Counted from the first letter of the stretch, positions 1-9,428 are shown. The stretch is DNA of 64,000 nt from VRUE01 sp963728835 (GCA_963728835.1 CAVSKZ010000001.1:558001-622000); one strand, 5' to 3'. Numbers and translations are program-made. Notes: generated from the letters alone by a model not told the origin.

Positions 1-1
1 G

Positions 2-958
2 GCGATCGTCTTCCTCTTCATCGGCGGGCTGGTCGGCCGCTTCGCGGACCGGCTGCGCACGCTCGAGGCCGAGAGCGCCCGCCACTTCAACCTCTCCCTC
101 GACATGATCAGCACCGCCGGCTTCGACGGTTGTTTCAAGAGCGTGAACCCGGCCTTCGAGCGGATCCTCGGCTACGCGAAGGAGGACATGGTCGGCCGCC
201 CCTTCCTCGACTTCGTCCACCCCGACGATCGCGAGAGGACCGAAGGGGAGGCCGCGGCGCTCGGCGAGGGCCGCAGCACGATCCAGTTCCAGAACCGCTA
301 CTTCGACAGCGAGGGGGAGGTGCACTGGATCGAATGGGCCTCGGTGCCGATCCCCGAGGAGGAGATCATCTACGCGGTCGCCCGCGACGTGACCGAGCGC
401 AAGGCCCTCGAGCTGGAGCTGGAGCAGCTCTCGCGTCGCGATCCGCTCACCGGCGTGCTCAACCGGCGCAGCTTCGACGAGGCCCTGGAGAGCCAGCTCG
501 CCTACACGCGCCGCTATGGCAAGGGCGGGGCCCTGCTGATCGTCGATCTCGACCGTTTCAAGCAGATCAACGACGAGCACGGCCACGCGGTCGGGGACGA
601 AGCCCTCCGCCAGGTCGCGCGCGTGCTCGGCGACCACCTGCGCCAGACCGACACCGTCGCCCGCGACCCCGACGGCCTGGTAGCCCGGCTCGGCGGCGAC
701 GAGTTCGCCCTGCTGCTCCCGGAGGCCGACGAGACCGGGGCGGAGGCGGTCGCCGAGCGCCTCCTCGCCGCCCTGGCGGCGGCGCCGCTCGAAGTCGGCG
801 GTCGCCGGATCGAGCTCGGGATCAGCGTCGGCGTGGCGCTCTTCGACGAGTACGGATACCCGCCGGCGAAGGATCTGCTCGCCGCCGCCGACCAGGCGAT
901 GTACGTGGTCAAGGCGGCCGGGGGCGGCGGCGCGGTGCTGGCCGCTTCCCAGGCGTGA
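2..958 (+). CDS. Diguanylate cyclase, membrane-PAS-GGDEF, 5' end cut off
   Basis: The open frame runs in from the left edge, so the N-terminus is missing; the ATG at 104 is internal. The first visible residues (AIVFLFIGGLVGRFADRL) look like the end of a membrane segment and a linker. A PAS domain follows (about residues 28-140, ending DVTERKALE), then a full GGDEF domain that starts at DPLTGVLNRRSF and keeps the intact RLGGDEFALLLP signature. It should make cyclic di-GMP from two GTP at the membrane in response to a PAS-sensed signal. The EAL domain is absent. Stop TGA at 956-958. Domain calls are firm; the signal is unknown. Confidence 0.88.
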   Translation, partial: AIVFLFIGGLVGRFADRLRTLEAESARHFNLSLDMISTAGFDGCFKSVNPAFERILGYAKEDMVGRPFLDFVHPDDRERTEGEAAALGEGRSTIQFQNRYFDSEGEVHWIEWASVPIPEEEIIYAVARDVTERKALELELEQLSRRDPLTGVLNRRSFDEALESQLAYTRRYGKGGALLIVDLDRFKQINDEHGHAVGDEALRQVARVLGDHLRQTDTVARDPDGLVARLGGDEFALLLPEADETGAEAVAERLLAALAAAPLEVGGRRIELGISVGVALFDEYGYPPAKDLLAAADQAMYVVKAAGGGGAVLAASQA

Positions 959-988
959 GGCTTCGTCCCGAGTCCGTGTTGCGGCTTC

Positions 989-994
989 TATAGA
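989..994 (+). promoter_or_regulatory. Possible -10 element of clpP (TATAGA)
   Basis: TATAGA ends nine bases before the clpP ATG at 1004, and no Shine-Dalgarno site is visible. This spacing would put the transcript start at or next to the ATG and give a leaderless mRNA, as for several genes in this window. No clear -35 box was seen. Confidence 0.4.
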
Positions 995-1003
995 GTGCCC
1001 GCC

Positions 1004-1588
1004 ATGAGCCCTCTGGTTCCGATGGTGGTCGAGCAGACCTCGCGCGGCGAGCGCGCCTTCGACATCTACTCGCGCCTGCTGGGCGAGCGGATCGTCTTCC
1101 TCGGCACGCCCGTCACCGAGGACATCGCCAACCTGATCGTGGCCCAGCTCCTGCACCTGGAGTCCGAGGACCCCGACAAGGACATCAGCCTCTACGTCAA
1201 CTCGCCCGGCGGCTCCGTCTACGCCGGCCTGGCGATCTACGACACGATGCAGTTCATCAAGCCCGAAGTGCAGACGATCTGCGTCGGCATCGCGATGAGC
1301 ATGGGGGCGCTGCTGCTGGCCGGCGGCGCCGCGGGCAAGCGGATGTCGCTGCCCAACTCGAAGATCCTCATCCACCAGGTCTCCTCCAGCTTCCAGGGCC
1401 AGGCGACCGACATCGAGATCCACGCCAAAGAGATCATCGACGTCCGCAAGCGCCTCGACGAGATCCTCGCCAAGCACACCGGCCAGCCCTTCGACAAGGT
1501 CGCCAAAGACACTGAGCGCGACTACTTCATGAGCGCGGAGGAGGCGAAGGAGTACAACCTCGTCGACCGCGTCATCGAACACCACTGA
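1004..1588 (+). CDS. clpP: ATP-dependent Clp protease proteolytic subunit ClpP
   Basis: Serine peptidase of family S14 that forms the barrel-shaped core degrading substrates unfolded by ClpX or ClpC in the cytoplasm. The 194-residue product has the family's normal length. The catalytic triad is visible: Ser in IAMSMGALLLAGG, His in KILIHQ, and Asp in ERDYFMSAEEA. I chose the ATG at 1004; an in-frame GTG at 995 would add three residues. The usual alanine before the active-site region is replaced (GIAMSMG, more often GQAASMG), a mild variation also found in ClpP paralogues. clpX follows about 1.3 kb downstream, with two unrelated genes between them. Confidence 0.96.
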   Translation: MSPLVPMVVEQTSRGERAFDIYSRLLGERIVFLGTPVTEDIANLIVAQLLHLESEDPDKDISLYVNSPGGSVYAGLAIYDTMQFIKPEVQTICVGIAMSMGALLLAGGAAGKRMSLPNSKILIHQVSSSFQGQATDIEIHAKEIIDVRKRLDEILAKHTGQPFDKVAKDTERDYFMSAEEAKEYNLVDRVIEHH

Positions 1589-1595
1589 GGACGTG

Positions 1596-1711
1596 GGCGG
1601 CGACTCCGGCAGGGGTTCCGCTTAACTTTTTCGAGGGGCGGGATATTGCTGGCGCTCGGGCGTCGCTCGCGAAAAAGTGCAAGACGCTCCACCCCTGCCG
1701 GAGTCGCCGCC
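1596..1711 (+). repeat. Long inverted repeat at the clpP/M23 boundary
   Basis: Perfect 20-bp arms at 1596-1615 and 1692-1711 enclose about 76 bp. Inside are CTTTTTCG and CGAAAAAG, a second inner inverted pair. The right arm lies inside the start of the M23 gene and codes part of its signal peptide. The inner CTTTTTCG/CGAAAAAG pair also appears in the palindrome at 18474-18589, although the outer arms differ. Confidence 0.8.
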
Positions 1712-2206
1712 TTCGTTGCGCTTGCGGTTCTCTCGACGCCGACTGTCTCGGCTGGAAGCTTGGATAGGGATGGAGGCACGACCTACTACGCGCATGTTTT
1801 CCCCGTGGATGGGCCGCACTGGACGCGGGGGGCGATTGGGGAGTTCGGCGCGCCGCGCAGCGGTGGGCGGGTCCACGAGGGGTTCGACCTGGTCGCCACC
1901 TGCGGCACGCCGCTGGTTGCCGTGCGAGGCGGCCGGGTCCTGCGCGCCGGCTACGACCCGGTTCTCTACGGCAACTACCTGACGATCCACGGTGAAGGGG
2001 AGAGGCGCAGCTACTTCTACGCCCACCTTCCCAAGCCGTCTCCGTTCGGACGCGGCGACCGCGTCTATACCGGCCAGCGAGTCGGCGCGGTTGGCAAGAC
2101 CGGCAACGCCCGCACCGTCGGCTGCCACCTGCATTTCGAGATTCACATATACGGTCGGCCGATCGACCCCGCACCGGCACTGCGCCGCTGGGATCGCTAC
2201 AGCTGA
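1646..2206 (+). CDS. Secreted M23 (lysostaphin-type) metallopeptidase
   Basis: Predicted zinc endopeptidase that cuts peptidoglycan cross-bridges outside the membrane. The 186-residue product starts with a basic stretch (RRSRKSARR) and a hydrophobic segment ending TPTVSAG, a plausible signal peptide. The M23 core is complete for zinc binding: HEGFD gives His and Asp, and CHLHFEIH gives the HxH pair; YFYAHL is the usual middle motif. The only in-frame start that keeps the signal peptide is TTG at 1646. The 5' end is overlapped by the right arm of a long palindrome, so the start is less certain than the fold. It is short for the family and has no extra cell-wall-binding domain. Confidence 0.82.
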   Translation: MLALGRRSRKSARRSTPAGVAAFVALAVLSTPTVSAGSLDRDGGTTYYAHVFPVDGPHWTRGAIGEFGAPRSGGRVHEGFDLVATCGTPLVAVRGGRVLRAGYDPVLYGNYLTIHGEGERRSYFYAHLPKPSPFGRGDRVYTGQRVGAVGKTGNARTVGCHLHFEIHIYGRPIDPAPALRRWDRYS

Positions 2207-2219
2207 CAGAAAAGGCGCC

Positions 2220-2261
2220 GCTGGTCGATTGACCCACGCATAGGGTGGTCAATCGACCAGC
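2220..2261. terminator. Inverted repeat between convergent M23 and GNAT genes
   Basis: Arms GCTGGTCGATTGACCC (2220-2235) and its complement near 2243-2261 can form a stem of about 16 bp with a short loop. It lies between the ends of two converging genes, and the GNAT stop is six bases away. It probably terminates both transcripts, although no T-tract is present. Confidence 0.65.
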
Positions 2262-2266
2262 CACCG

Positions 2267-2731
2267 TTATTTCGCACGAAGCTCCAGCTCGTACTCGAGC
2301 CACTCGCTGCGCCGAGCGCCGGTCGAGTCGTAGAGGCGCTGGGCGGTCTCGTTGCTCGTCGCCGTCATCCACTCGAGGCGCTGGGCGCCGCGCTCGCGCC
2401 CGGCGGCGGCGCTTGCCTGGATCAGGGCCCGTCCGATTCCCTGGCCGCGGTGGGCCGGATCGACGTAGAGGTCGTTCATCAGCACGGTCTCGGCCGGGAT
2501 GACCGAGGTGAAGCTCCAGTAGAGGCAGGCGTATCCGGCCAGCTCGCCCTCGCGCCAGGCGCCGAGCAGCATGCCGTCATCGCTGGGGGCGAGGAAGCGG
2601 GAGAAGAAGGCGCGGTTGCGTCCCTCGTCGATCTCCTCTGCCTCGTAGAAGCGCTGGTAGGCGGCGATCAGTGGGAGGAGCGCGTCCATCTGCTCCTCCG
2701 CGATCGGCTCGATTCGAAGCTCTGCCGGCAC
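2267..2731 (-). CDS. GNAT-family N-acetyltransferase
   Basis: Acetyl-CoA-dependent acetyltransferase of about 154 residues. The acetyl-CoA-binding motif A is clear (VDPAHRGQGIGRALIQ), preceded by the usual beta strand (VLMNDLYV) and followed by LEWMTATSNETAQRLYDSTGA, a common GNAT motif B. The substrate cannot be told from sequence. I chose the GTG at 2731, which gives a normal N-terminus (VPAELRIEPI); the frame stays open to an ATG at 2827 but that extension is low-complexity and unlike the family. It is convergent with the M23 gene and divergent from clpX. Confidence 0.8.
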   Translation of the reverse strand: MPAELRIEPIAEEQMDALLPLIAAYQRFYEAEEIDEGRNRAFFSRFLAPSDDGMLLGAWREGELAGYACLYWSFTSVIPAETVLMNDLYVDPAHRGQGIGRALIQASAAAGRERGAQRLEWMTATSNETAQRLYDSTGARRSEWLEYELELRAK

Positions 2732-2834
2732 CTGCCCACCGTATCGCGGCCACGCAAGCCTCCAGCCACGGGCAGGGACCCCGGCGCCCGCGCCGTAAAG
2801 ACCGGCACCGACAGGGCCGGCTTGCATCCCCCTT

Positions 2835-2840
2835 TAAGCT
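2835..2840 (+). promoter_or_regulatory. Possible clpX -10 element (TAAGCT)
   Basis: TAAGCT lies about 50 bases before the proposed clpX start. Unlike the leaderless genes nearby, clpX then has an untranslated leader carrying a strong ribosome-binding site (AAGGAG, 2875-2880). Confidence 0.35.
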
Positions 2841-2874
2841 AGGACGCGAGCCGGCAGGCAACCCACAGCCCCGC

Positions 2875-2880
2875 AAGGAG
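2875..2880 (+). promoter_or_regulatory. clpX ribosome-binding site that points to a CTG start
   Basis: AAGGAG is followed after nine bases by CTG at 2890 in the clpX frame. No ATG, GTG or TTG is available at this distance, and known ClpX N-termini align from this point. This site is the main evidence for a non-standard start codon. Confidence 0.65.
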
Positions 2881-2889
2881 GGGATTCCG

Positions 2890-4179
<1,290 letters not shown>

Positions 4180-4187
4180 GGGGTTGG

Positions 4188-4261
4188 GGGGCCGGGGGCC
4201 GATCCTCAAAACGCTCGGCGGGAGCCTCGCTGGAGTGTTTTGAGGACCGGCCCCCGGCCCC
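4188..4261. repeat. Family 3 palindrome between clpX and valS
   Basis: Arms of 25 bp (4188-4212 and 4237-4261, one mismatch) flank a 24-bp centre. Read on the minus strand, the 36-bp core from CAAAAC to GTTTTG matches the element at 21007-21080 at all but one position. The outer arms of the two copies differ in sequence, yet stay complementary within each copy. It is at the end of clpX and could act as a terminator. Confidence 0.85.
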
Positions 4262-4303
4262 TATTCGCGACGCTGCGCTGAGGCGCCTGGGCCCGCAGCT
4301 ATC

Positions 4304-4309
4304 TAGACT
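4304..4309 (+). promoter_or_regulatory. valS -10 element for a likely leaderless mRNA (TAGACT)
   Basis: TAGACT ends six bases before the valS GTG. No Shine-Dalgarno site is present. The same hexamer and spacing precede proB, the 24.3-kb protease and the 56.9-kb Cys-rich protein. Confidence 0.55.
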
Positions 4310-4315
4310 CGCCCC

Positions 4316-6901
4316 GTGGACACGGGTCGGCGGAAAAAGCTTGAGGAGACCACTCGTTTCGACCCGCATGAGGTCGAGTCGCGGATCTTCGCGGAATGGC
4401 TGGAGGCGGGGTACTTTCATCCCGTAGCCGAGGGCACGCCGGAGGAGAACTTCTCGGTCGCGATCCCGCCGCCGAACGTGACCGGGGCGCTGCACATGGG
4501 GCACGCCCTCAACGGCTCGATGCAGGACGCGCTGGTGCGGATGAACCGGATGCGCGGACGCAACGCGCTCTGGATCCTCGGCACCGACCACGCCGGGATA
4601 GCCACCCAGTCGGTGGTCGAGAAGATGCTGCGCTCCGAAGGCACGTCCCGCCACGACCTCGGCCGGGAGAAGTTCGTCGAGCGCGTCTGGGAGTGGCGCG
4701 AGGAGTACGGCTCGCGGATCGTCGAGCAGTACAAGCGGCTCGGTGCCTCCTGCGACTACGAGCGCGAGCGCTTCACCCTCGACGAGGGCTACGTCAGGGC
4801 CGTGTACAGGGTTTTCAAGCGGCTCTTCGACAAGGGCTACATCTACCGCGACAACTACATGGTCAACTGGGACCCGGGCTCGCACTCGGCGATCTCCGAC
4901 CTCGAGGTGGAGAACCGCGAGGTCGAGGACACGCTCTACTCGATCGACTACCCGGTCGAGGGATCGGACCGGGTCCTCACCGTCGCCACGGTGCGCCCGG
5001 AGACGATGCTCGCCGACACCGCTGTCGCGGTGAACCCGGGCGACGAGCGCTACGGCGACCTGGTCGGCAAGCACTGCGTGCTGCCCCTGGTCGGCCGCCG
5101 GCTGCCGATAATCGCCGACGAGCACGTCGACCCCGAGTTCGGCACCGGGGCGCTGAAGATCACCCCAGGCCACGACCCCAACGACTTCGAGATCGGCCGC
5201 AAGCACGGCCTCGAGGAGATCGTCGCGATAGGCCCCGACGGCCGTCTCACCGAGGAGGCGGGGGAGAGGTTCGCCGGGATGACGGTGGCCGAGGCGCAGG
5301 TGACCGTCGTCGCGGCGCTGCGCGAGGAGGGCGCCCTGCGCGCCGAGGAGCCTTACGTCCACTCGGTCCCCTTCTCGCACCGCTCGGGCGAGCGGATCGA
5401 GCCGCTGATCTCGCTGCAGTGGTTCTGCCGCATGGACGAGCTGGCGGCGCCGGCGATCGAGGCGGTCGAAGAGGACCGGGTGCGGATCGCACCGGGGCAG
5501 TGGAAGCGGGTCTACCTCGACTGGATGCGGGAGATCCGCCCCTGGTGCATCTCGCGCCAGCTCTGGTGGGGTCATCGCATACCGGTCTGGTATTGCGATC
5601 CCTGCGAGGAAACGATCGTCGCCGAGCAGGCGCCCGAGCGCTGCGGTGCCTGCGGCGGCGAGCTGCGCCAGGAGGAGGACGTGCTGGACACCTGGTTCAG
5701 CTCGGCGATCTGGCCCTTCGCCACCCTCGGCTGGCCCGACGACACGCCGGAGCTGCGCGCCTTCTACCCGACCAGCTTCCTGACCACCGCGCGCGAGATC
5801 CTCTTCCTCTGGGTGGCGCGGATGATCATGACCGGCATCGAGTTCGCCGGCGAGGTTCCCTTCGCCGACGTCTACGTGCACTCGGTGATCCAGGCGCGGG
5901 ACGGCCGTCGCATGTCGAAGAGCCTCGGCACCGGGATCGACCCCCTGGACGAGATCGACGTGCACGGGGCCGACGCGCTGCGCTTCGGCCTGCTGGCGAT
6001 GTCCTCGACCCAGGACGTGCGCTACTCCGACGCCAAGGTCCAGCAGGGCCGCGACCTCGCCAACAAGCTCTGGAACGCAAGCCGGCTGATCCTGCTCAAC
6101 ACCGCCGACGGGCCGAAATCGTCCTCTATGGAGAGGATTTCGTCCCGTCGGCCGGAGAGGGTCGAGGACCGCTGGATCCTCTCGCGGATGGAGCGGACGA
6201 TTGCCTCGGTGACCGGGAAGCTCGACGCGTTCGACTTCGCCCACGCGGCCAGCGAGGCCTACGCCTTCTTCTGGTCCGAGCTCTGCGACTGGTACCTGGA
6301 GATCGCCAAGCCCCGCCTCTATGAGGGCGAGCCGGAGGTGTCGGCGAACCTGCTCTGGCTGCTGGAGCGGACGCTGGCCCTGCTGCATCCGCTGATGCCG
6401 TTCGTCACCGAGGAGGTCTGGTCCTACCATCCCTCGCGCAAGGGGCATCTCGCGGTGCACTCCTTCCCCGAGGTGGACAGGTCGCTCTTCGACGACGGGG
6501 CCGAAGCGGAGATGGATCGCGACATCGACCTGACCCGTCGCCTGCGGGCCTGGCGCGACATGGTCGAGGCACCTGCCGCGACCCAGCTCTCCGCCCGCGT
6601 CGAGGGCCCCCGCCCGCAGGAGTTCGTCGGCCGCCTCGCCCGGGTCGAGTTCGCCGACGACGGTGGCGACCCGATCGCCTCCGTCGGCCCGGTGAAGGTG
6701 CTCGCCTCGGCCGAGATCGACGCCGGCGCGATCGCGGCACGCCTCGAGAAGCGGCGTCAGGAGTTGCGCGCCGAGGTCGCCCGTGCCGAGGGCAAGCTCG
6801 CCAACGAGAAGTTCGTTGCCAGGGCGCCGGCGGAGCTGGTGGAGGAGGAGAAGGGCAAGCTGGAGCGCTACCGGGCCGAGCTCGAGGAGCTCACGGAATA
6901 G
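4316..6901 (+). CDS. valS: Valyl-tRNA synthetase
   Basis: Class I synthetase that charges tRNA-Val in the cytoplasm. The 861-residue product has the HIGH motif as HMGH (near residue 62), the ValRS-type DHAGIATQ, editing-domain sequence, KMSKS as RRMSKSLGTG, and a C-terminal coiled-coil arm. Start GTG 4316 follows a TAGACT -10 element by six bases. A family 1 palindrome (6105-6151) is inserted in frame around residue 597 and codes ADGPKSSSMERISSRR. It sits in the linker between the catalytic core and the anticodon-binding domain, so function is probably kept. The end overlaps the proposed folC start by four bases. Confidence 0.96.
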   Translation: MDTGRRKKLEETTRFDPHEVESRIFAEWLEAGYFHPVAEGTPEENFSVAIPPPNVTGALHMGHALNGSMQDALVRMNRMRGRNALWILGTDHAGIATQSVVEKMLRSEGTSRHDLGREKFVERVWEWREEYGSRIVEQYKRLGASCDYERERFTLDEGYVRAVYRVFKRLFDKGYIYRDNYMVNWDPGSHSAISDLEVENREVEDTLYSIDYPVEGSDRVLTVATVRPETMLADTAVAVNPGDERYGDLVGKHCVLPLVGRRLPIIADEHVDPEFGTGALKITPGHDPNDFEIGRKHGLEEIVAIGPDGRLTEEAGERFAGMTVAEAQVTVVAALREEGALRAEEPYVHSVPFSHRSGERIEPLISLQWFCRMDELAAPAIEAVEEDRVRIAPGQWKRVYLDWMREIRPWCISRQLWWGHRIPVWYCDPCEETIVAEQAPERCGACGGELRQEEDVLDTWFSSAIWPFATLGWPDDTPELRAFYPTSFLTTAREILFLWVARMIMTGIEFAGEVPFADVYVHSVIQARDGRRMSKSLGTGIDPLDEIDVHGADALRFGLLAMSSTQDVRYSDAKVQQGRDLANKLWNASRLILLNTADGPKSSSMERISSRRPERVEDRWILSRMERTIASVTGKLDAFDFAHAASEAYAFFWSELCDWYLEIAKPRLYEGEPEVSANLLWLLERTLALLHPLMPFVTEEVWSYHPSRKGHLAVHSFPEVDRSLFDDGAEAEMDRDIDLTRRLRAWRDMVEAPAATQLSARVEGPRPQEFVGRLARVEFADDGGDPIASVGPVKVLASAEIDAGAIAARLEKRRQELRAEVARAEGKLANEKFVARAPAELVEEEKGKLERYRAELEELTE
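6105..6151 (+). repeat. Family 1 palindrome, in-frame copy in valS
   Basis: A 47-bp element with arms CCGACGGGCCGAAATC and GATTTCGTCCCGTCGG (one mismatch) and an inner hairpin. It differs from the folC copy at only two positions and is read in the same frame, giving the same peptide in both proteins. Confidence 0.9.
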
Positions 6902-8154
6902 ACGCGCAGGCCTACCTCGACTCGCTGGAGCCGGTCGGCTGGAAGCTCGGCCTGGAGCGGATGCACCGGCTCAGCACGGCCCTCGGGCTGCCCCAGCACC
7001 GTTTCGCCTCGATCCACGTCGTCGGCACCAACGGCAAGTCCTCGGTCACGCGGATGATCGCGGCGCTGCTGGAGGCGCATGGCGTGCGCTGCGGCGCCTG
7101 CGTCTCGCCCCACGCGTCGCGCTGGTCCGAACGGGTGCTGATCGGCGGGGCCGAGATCGGCGAGGCGGAGTTCGCCGCGGCGGTCGGGCGTGTCGCCCAG
7201 GCGGCCGAGACGGTCAACCGCGGCCTCGAGGAGGACGAGGCGGTGACCCAGTTCGAGGTCGCGACCGCGACCGCCTTCGTCGCCTTCGCCGCGGCTAGGG
7301 TCGATGCCGCCGTCGTCGAGGCCGGCCTGGGGGGAAGGCTGGATGCGACCAACACGATCCCCTCGAAAGTCGCCGTCCTGACCTCGATCGGGCTGGACCA
7401 CACAGCCTGGCTGGGGGACACCGAGCTCGAGATCGCTGCCGAGAAGCTCGCGGTCCTGCGCGACTACACGACCCTGGTCCGAGGCCGGCTCAGCCCGGAG
7501 GTGGCGCGCCTGGCCGAGCAGACCGCGGAGGAGCGCGGGGCGAGGCTCCTCGTCGCCCCCGAGGACCCCGGCCAGGGCGTCGAGCTGCGGGCCGCGGGGG
7601 GCTTCCAGCGCCGCAACTTCGCCCTCGCCTGTGTGGCTGCGGAAGCATTTCTCGGAGACCTCGACCCCTCGCTCGTCGCCGAGGTCGCGGCAACGCTGAC
7701 TGTGCCGGGCCGCCTCGAGCGCGTCGCCGACGATCCGCCGGTCCTGCTCGACGTCGCCCACAACCCCGACGGCGCCGCCGCGCTCGCCGAAGGGCTGGGA
7801 GAAGTCGCCGCCGGCCGCCCGGTCGTCGCCTGCATCGCCGTCCTCGCCGAAAAGGACGCCGAGGCGATGATCGCCGCCCTCGCCCCCGCGGTAACCCACC
7901 TCGTCTGCACCAAGCTCCCCGCCGACGGGCCGAAATCCTCCTCTATGGAGCGGATTTCGTCCCGTCGGCGGTCGCTGGGGGCAGAGGAGCTGGCTGGGGT
8001 CGCCAGGGGGATCGAGGTCGAGGTCGAGGCGATCGAGGACTTCGGGACTGCGGTGGCGCGGGCGCGCGATCGCGCTGTCGAGCTCGGCGGCGTGCTCCTC
8101 ATCACCGGGTCGCACTACGTGCTGGCGCCTGCGCGTTCAGCCCTGGGCGTCTGA
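6898..8154 (+). CDS. folC: Folylpolyglutamate/dihydrofolate synthase FolC, proposed ATA start
   Basis: Adds glutamate to folates and often also makes dihydrofolate from dihydropteroate. The Mur-ligase-type P-loop is clear (GTNGKSSVT), as are GLGGRLDATN, DHTAWLG and LLDVAHNPDG. Conserved N-terminal sequence (AYLDSLEPVGWKLGLERM) lies upstream of the first ATG (6961), so the real start must be earlier. The only candidate near a ribosome-binding site (GAGGAG about eight bases upstream) is ATA at 6898, overlapping the valS stop as ATAG. CTG 6925 is a weaker option. A family 1 palindrome is inserted in frame at 7922-7968 (about residue 342), in a loop of the C-terminal domain. Function is firm; the start is not. 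Confidence 0.9.
   Translation: MDAQAYLDSLEPVGWKLGLERMHRLSTALGLPQHRFASIHVVGTNGKSSVTRMIAALLEAHGVRCGACVSPHASRWSERVLIGGAEIGEAEFAAAVGRVAQAAETVNRGLEEDEAVTQFEVATATAFVAFAAARVDAAVVEAGLGGRLDATNTIPSKVAVLTSIGLDHTAWLGDTELEIAAEKLAVLRDYTTLVRGRLSPEVARLAEQTAEERGARLLVAPEDPGQGVELRAAGGFQRRNFALACVAAEAFLGDLDPSLVAEVAATLTVPGRLERVADDPPVLLDVAHNPDGAAALAEGLGEVAAGRPVVACIAVLAEKDAEAMIAALAPAVTHLVCTKLPADGPKSSSMERISSRRRSLGAEELAGVARGIEVEVEAIEDFGTAVARARDRAVELGGVLLITGSHYVLAPARSALGV
7922..7968 (+). repeat. Family 1 palindrome, in-frame copy in folC
   Basis: A 47-bp element nearly identical to that in valS (two differences, one compensated in the inner stem region). It codes the same ADGPKSSSMERISSRR peptide in the same frame and lies between the conserved parts VTHLVCTKLP and AEELAGVARGI. 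Confidence 0.9.
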
Positions 8155-8176
8155 AGCCCTGTGCGAGGATTGGGCG

Positions 8177-8305
8177 ATGGAGACCAGGGGCAAGAGCGCG
8201 GGCACGGAACTGCTGTCGATGATGGCCCTGGTTGCCGGGGTCGTTGCGGCTGTGATCCTCGTCTTCTTCGGCCTCGGCTACCTGTTCGGCAGCCTCTTCC
8301 TCTAG
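8177..8305 (+). CDS. Small single-pass membrane protein (42 aa), function unknown
   Basis: ATG 8177 opens a 42-codon frame with a short charged N-terminus (METRGKSAGTELL) and one hydrophobic segment, MMALVAGVVAAVILVFFGLG. A weak ribosome-binding site (AGGA) lies about seven bases upstream. It starts 22 bases after the folC stop and is followed by a palindrome. I do not recognise the family. The hydrophobic pattern and position support a real gene, but it is short enough to be chance. Confidence 0.55.
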   Translation: METRGKSAGTELLSMMALVAGVVAAVILVFFGLGYLFGSLFL

Positions 8306-8322
8306 GCCATTGGAAACGGCCC

Positions 8323-8362
8323 ATCCGACATCGACCGCATTGGGGTGGGGTAGATGTCGGAT
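8323..8362. terminator. Inverted repeat after the folC region
   Basis: Arms ATCCGACATCGAC (8323-8335) and GTAGATGTCGGAT (8350-8362) pair with one mismatch around a 14-base GT-rich loop. It probably ends the folC transcript before the next gene. Confidence 0.55.
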
Positions 8363-8424
8363 ACGAGGGTTCGCGAGTCCGGCGGCGAAGTAGACTGCCC
8401 GGCCTCCCCCCGGGGCCCCCAGCC

Positions 8425-9054
8425 ATGGCACTAGCGATCTTCGGCATCGACAACGACGGCCTCAATCTGGTCGCGACCTTCTTCGTCCTGGCGATCGTGG
8501 TCGTCTGGCTGGCGCTGATCGTCTACACCTACTTCGACGCCAAGCGCCGCATCTCCGATCCCTTCCTCGTCGCCTGCGCCACCATCGGCTCCTTCTTCCC
8601 GTACATCGGAACCGCCGTCTACGCGATCGTGCGCCCTCCCGAGTTCCTCGAGGACGCCCACGAACGCGAGCTCGAGATCAGGGCGGCCGAGCTACGTGTG
8701 CGCCAGCTGACCGAGGCCTCCTGTCCCAACTGCGAATACCCGGTGGAGCGCAGCTACCTGCGCTGCCCCAAGTGCCAGCAGCGCCTCAAGAACCCCTGTC
8801 CCAGCTGCCGCAAGCCGGTGGACCCGCGCTGGGCCCTCTGTCCTTACTGCGAGACGGCGCTGGAGGAGCGCCCCAGACGGGCCAGGCGCCAGCAGGCCCC
8901 CCCCGGCACGGAGAAGGCCGAGCCTTCTCGCAAAGCCCCAGCCGCTTCCACCGGGGAGCCGCCGGCCCCTGCGACCGCAAAAGACCCCAAAGCCCCCAAA
9001 CGAACCAAAAGGAGCCCCGCACGTGAGCCGGACGCTGATCCTCGTAAAGCCTGA
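8425..9054 (+). CDS. Membrane protein with double zinc-ribbon domain
   Basis: 209 residues. Two membrane segments come first (VATFFVLAIVVVWLALIVY and an FLVACATIGSFFPYIGTAVY region), then a zinc-ribbon region with four CxxC-type pairs (CPNC, CPKC, CPSC, CPYC, residues about 93-145), then a low-complexity basic/proline tail. Similar proteins occur in actinobacteria next to housekeeping genes, with no known role. A TAGACT hexamer lies about 28 bases before the ATG. The last 32 bases overlap ndk in another frame, so translation of the two may be coupled. Confidence 0.78.
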   Translation: MALAIFGIDNDGLNLVATFFVLAIVVVWLALIVYTYFDAKRRISDPFLVACATIGSFFPYIGTAVYAIVRPPEFLEDAHERELEIRAAELRVRQLTEASCPNCEYPVERSYLRCPKCQQRLKNPCPSCRKPVDPRWALCPYCETALEERPRRARRQQAPPGTEKAEPSRKAPAASTGEPPAPATAKDPKAPKRTKRSPAREPDADPRKA

Positions 9055-9427
9055 CGCCTTCCAGCGCGCCCTGACCGGCGAGGTGATCGCCCGCTTCGAG
9101 CGAAAGGGACTGCGGATCGCGGCGCTGAAGACGATGCAGGCGGACGAGGCGACCGCCAACGAGCACTACGCGGAGCACACCGACAAGCCGTTCTTCGGCG
9201 AGCTGGTCTCCTTCATCACCGGCGGCCCGCTGGTGGCCCTGGTCCTCGAGGGGCCCGAGGCGGTGCCGGCAGCGCGTCAGGTGATCGGGGCGACGAACCC
9301 GGTCGAGGCGGCGCCCGGGTCGATTCGGGGCGACTTTGCCCTGGAGGTCACCTTCAACATGGTCCACGGGTCGGACTCCGACGAGTCTGCGGAGAGGGAG
9401 ATAGCGATCTGGTTTCCGGAGCTGTAG
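9023..9427 (+). CDS. ndk: Nucleoside diphosphate kinase
   Basis: Transfers the terminal phosphate between NTPs and NDPs. The 134-residue product has normal length, starts MSRTLILVKPDA (the ATP-binding lysine is in VKPDA), and contains the active-site His in FNMVHGSDS followed by ESAEREIAIWF. The GTG start at 9023 overlaps the zinc-ribbon gene by 32 bases. A family 2 palindromic element begins two bases after its stop. Confidence 0.96.
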   Translation: MSRTLILVKPDAFQRALTGEVIARFERKGLRIAALKTMQADEATANEHYAEHTDKPFFGELVSFITGGPLVALVLEGPEAVPAARQVIGATNPVEAAPGSIRGDFALEVTFNMVHGSDSDESAEREIAIWFPEL

Positions 9428-9428
9428 G

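Noticed and set aside
2732..2827. N-terminal extension of the GNAT gene to ATG 2827
   Set aside because: The added 32 residues are low-complexity and precede the normal start of the fold; GTG 2731 fits better.
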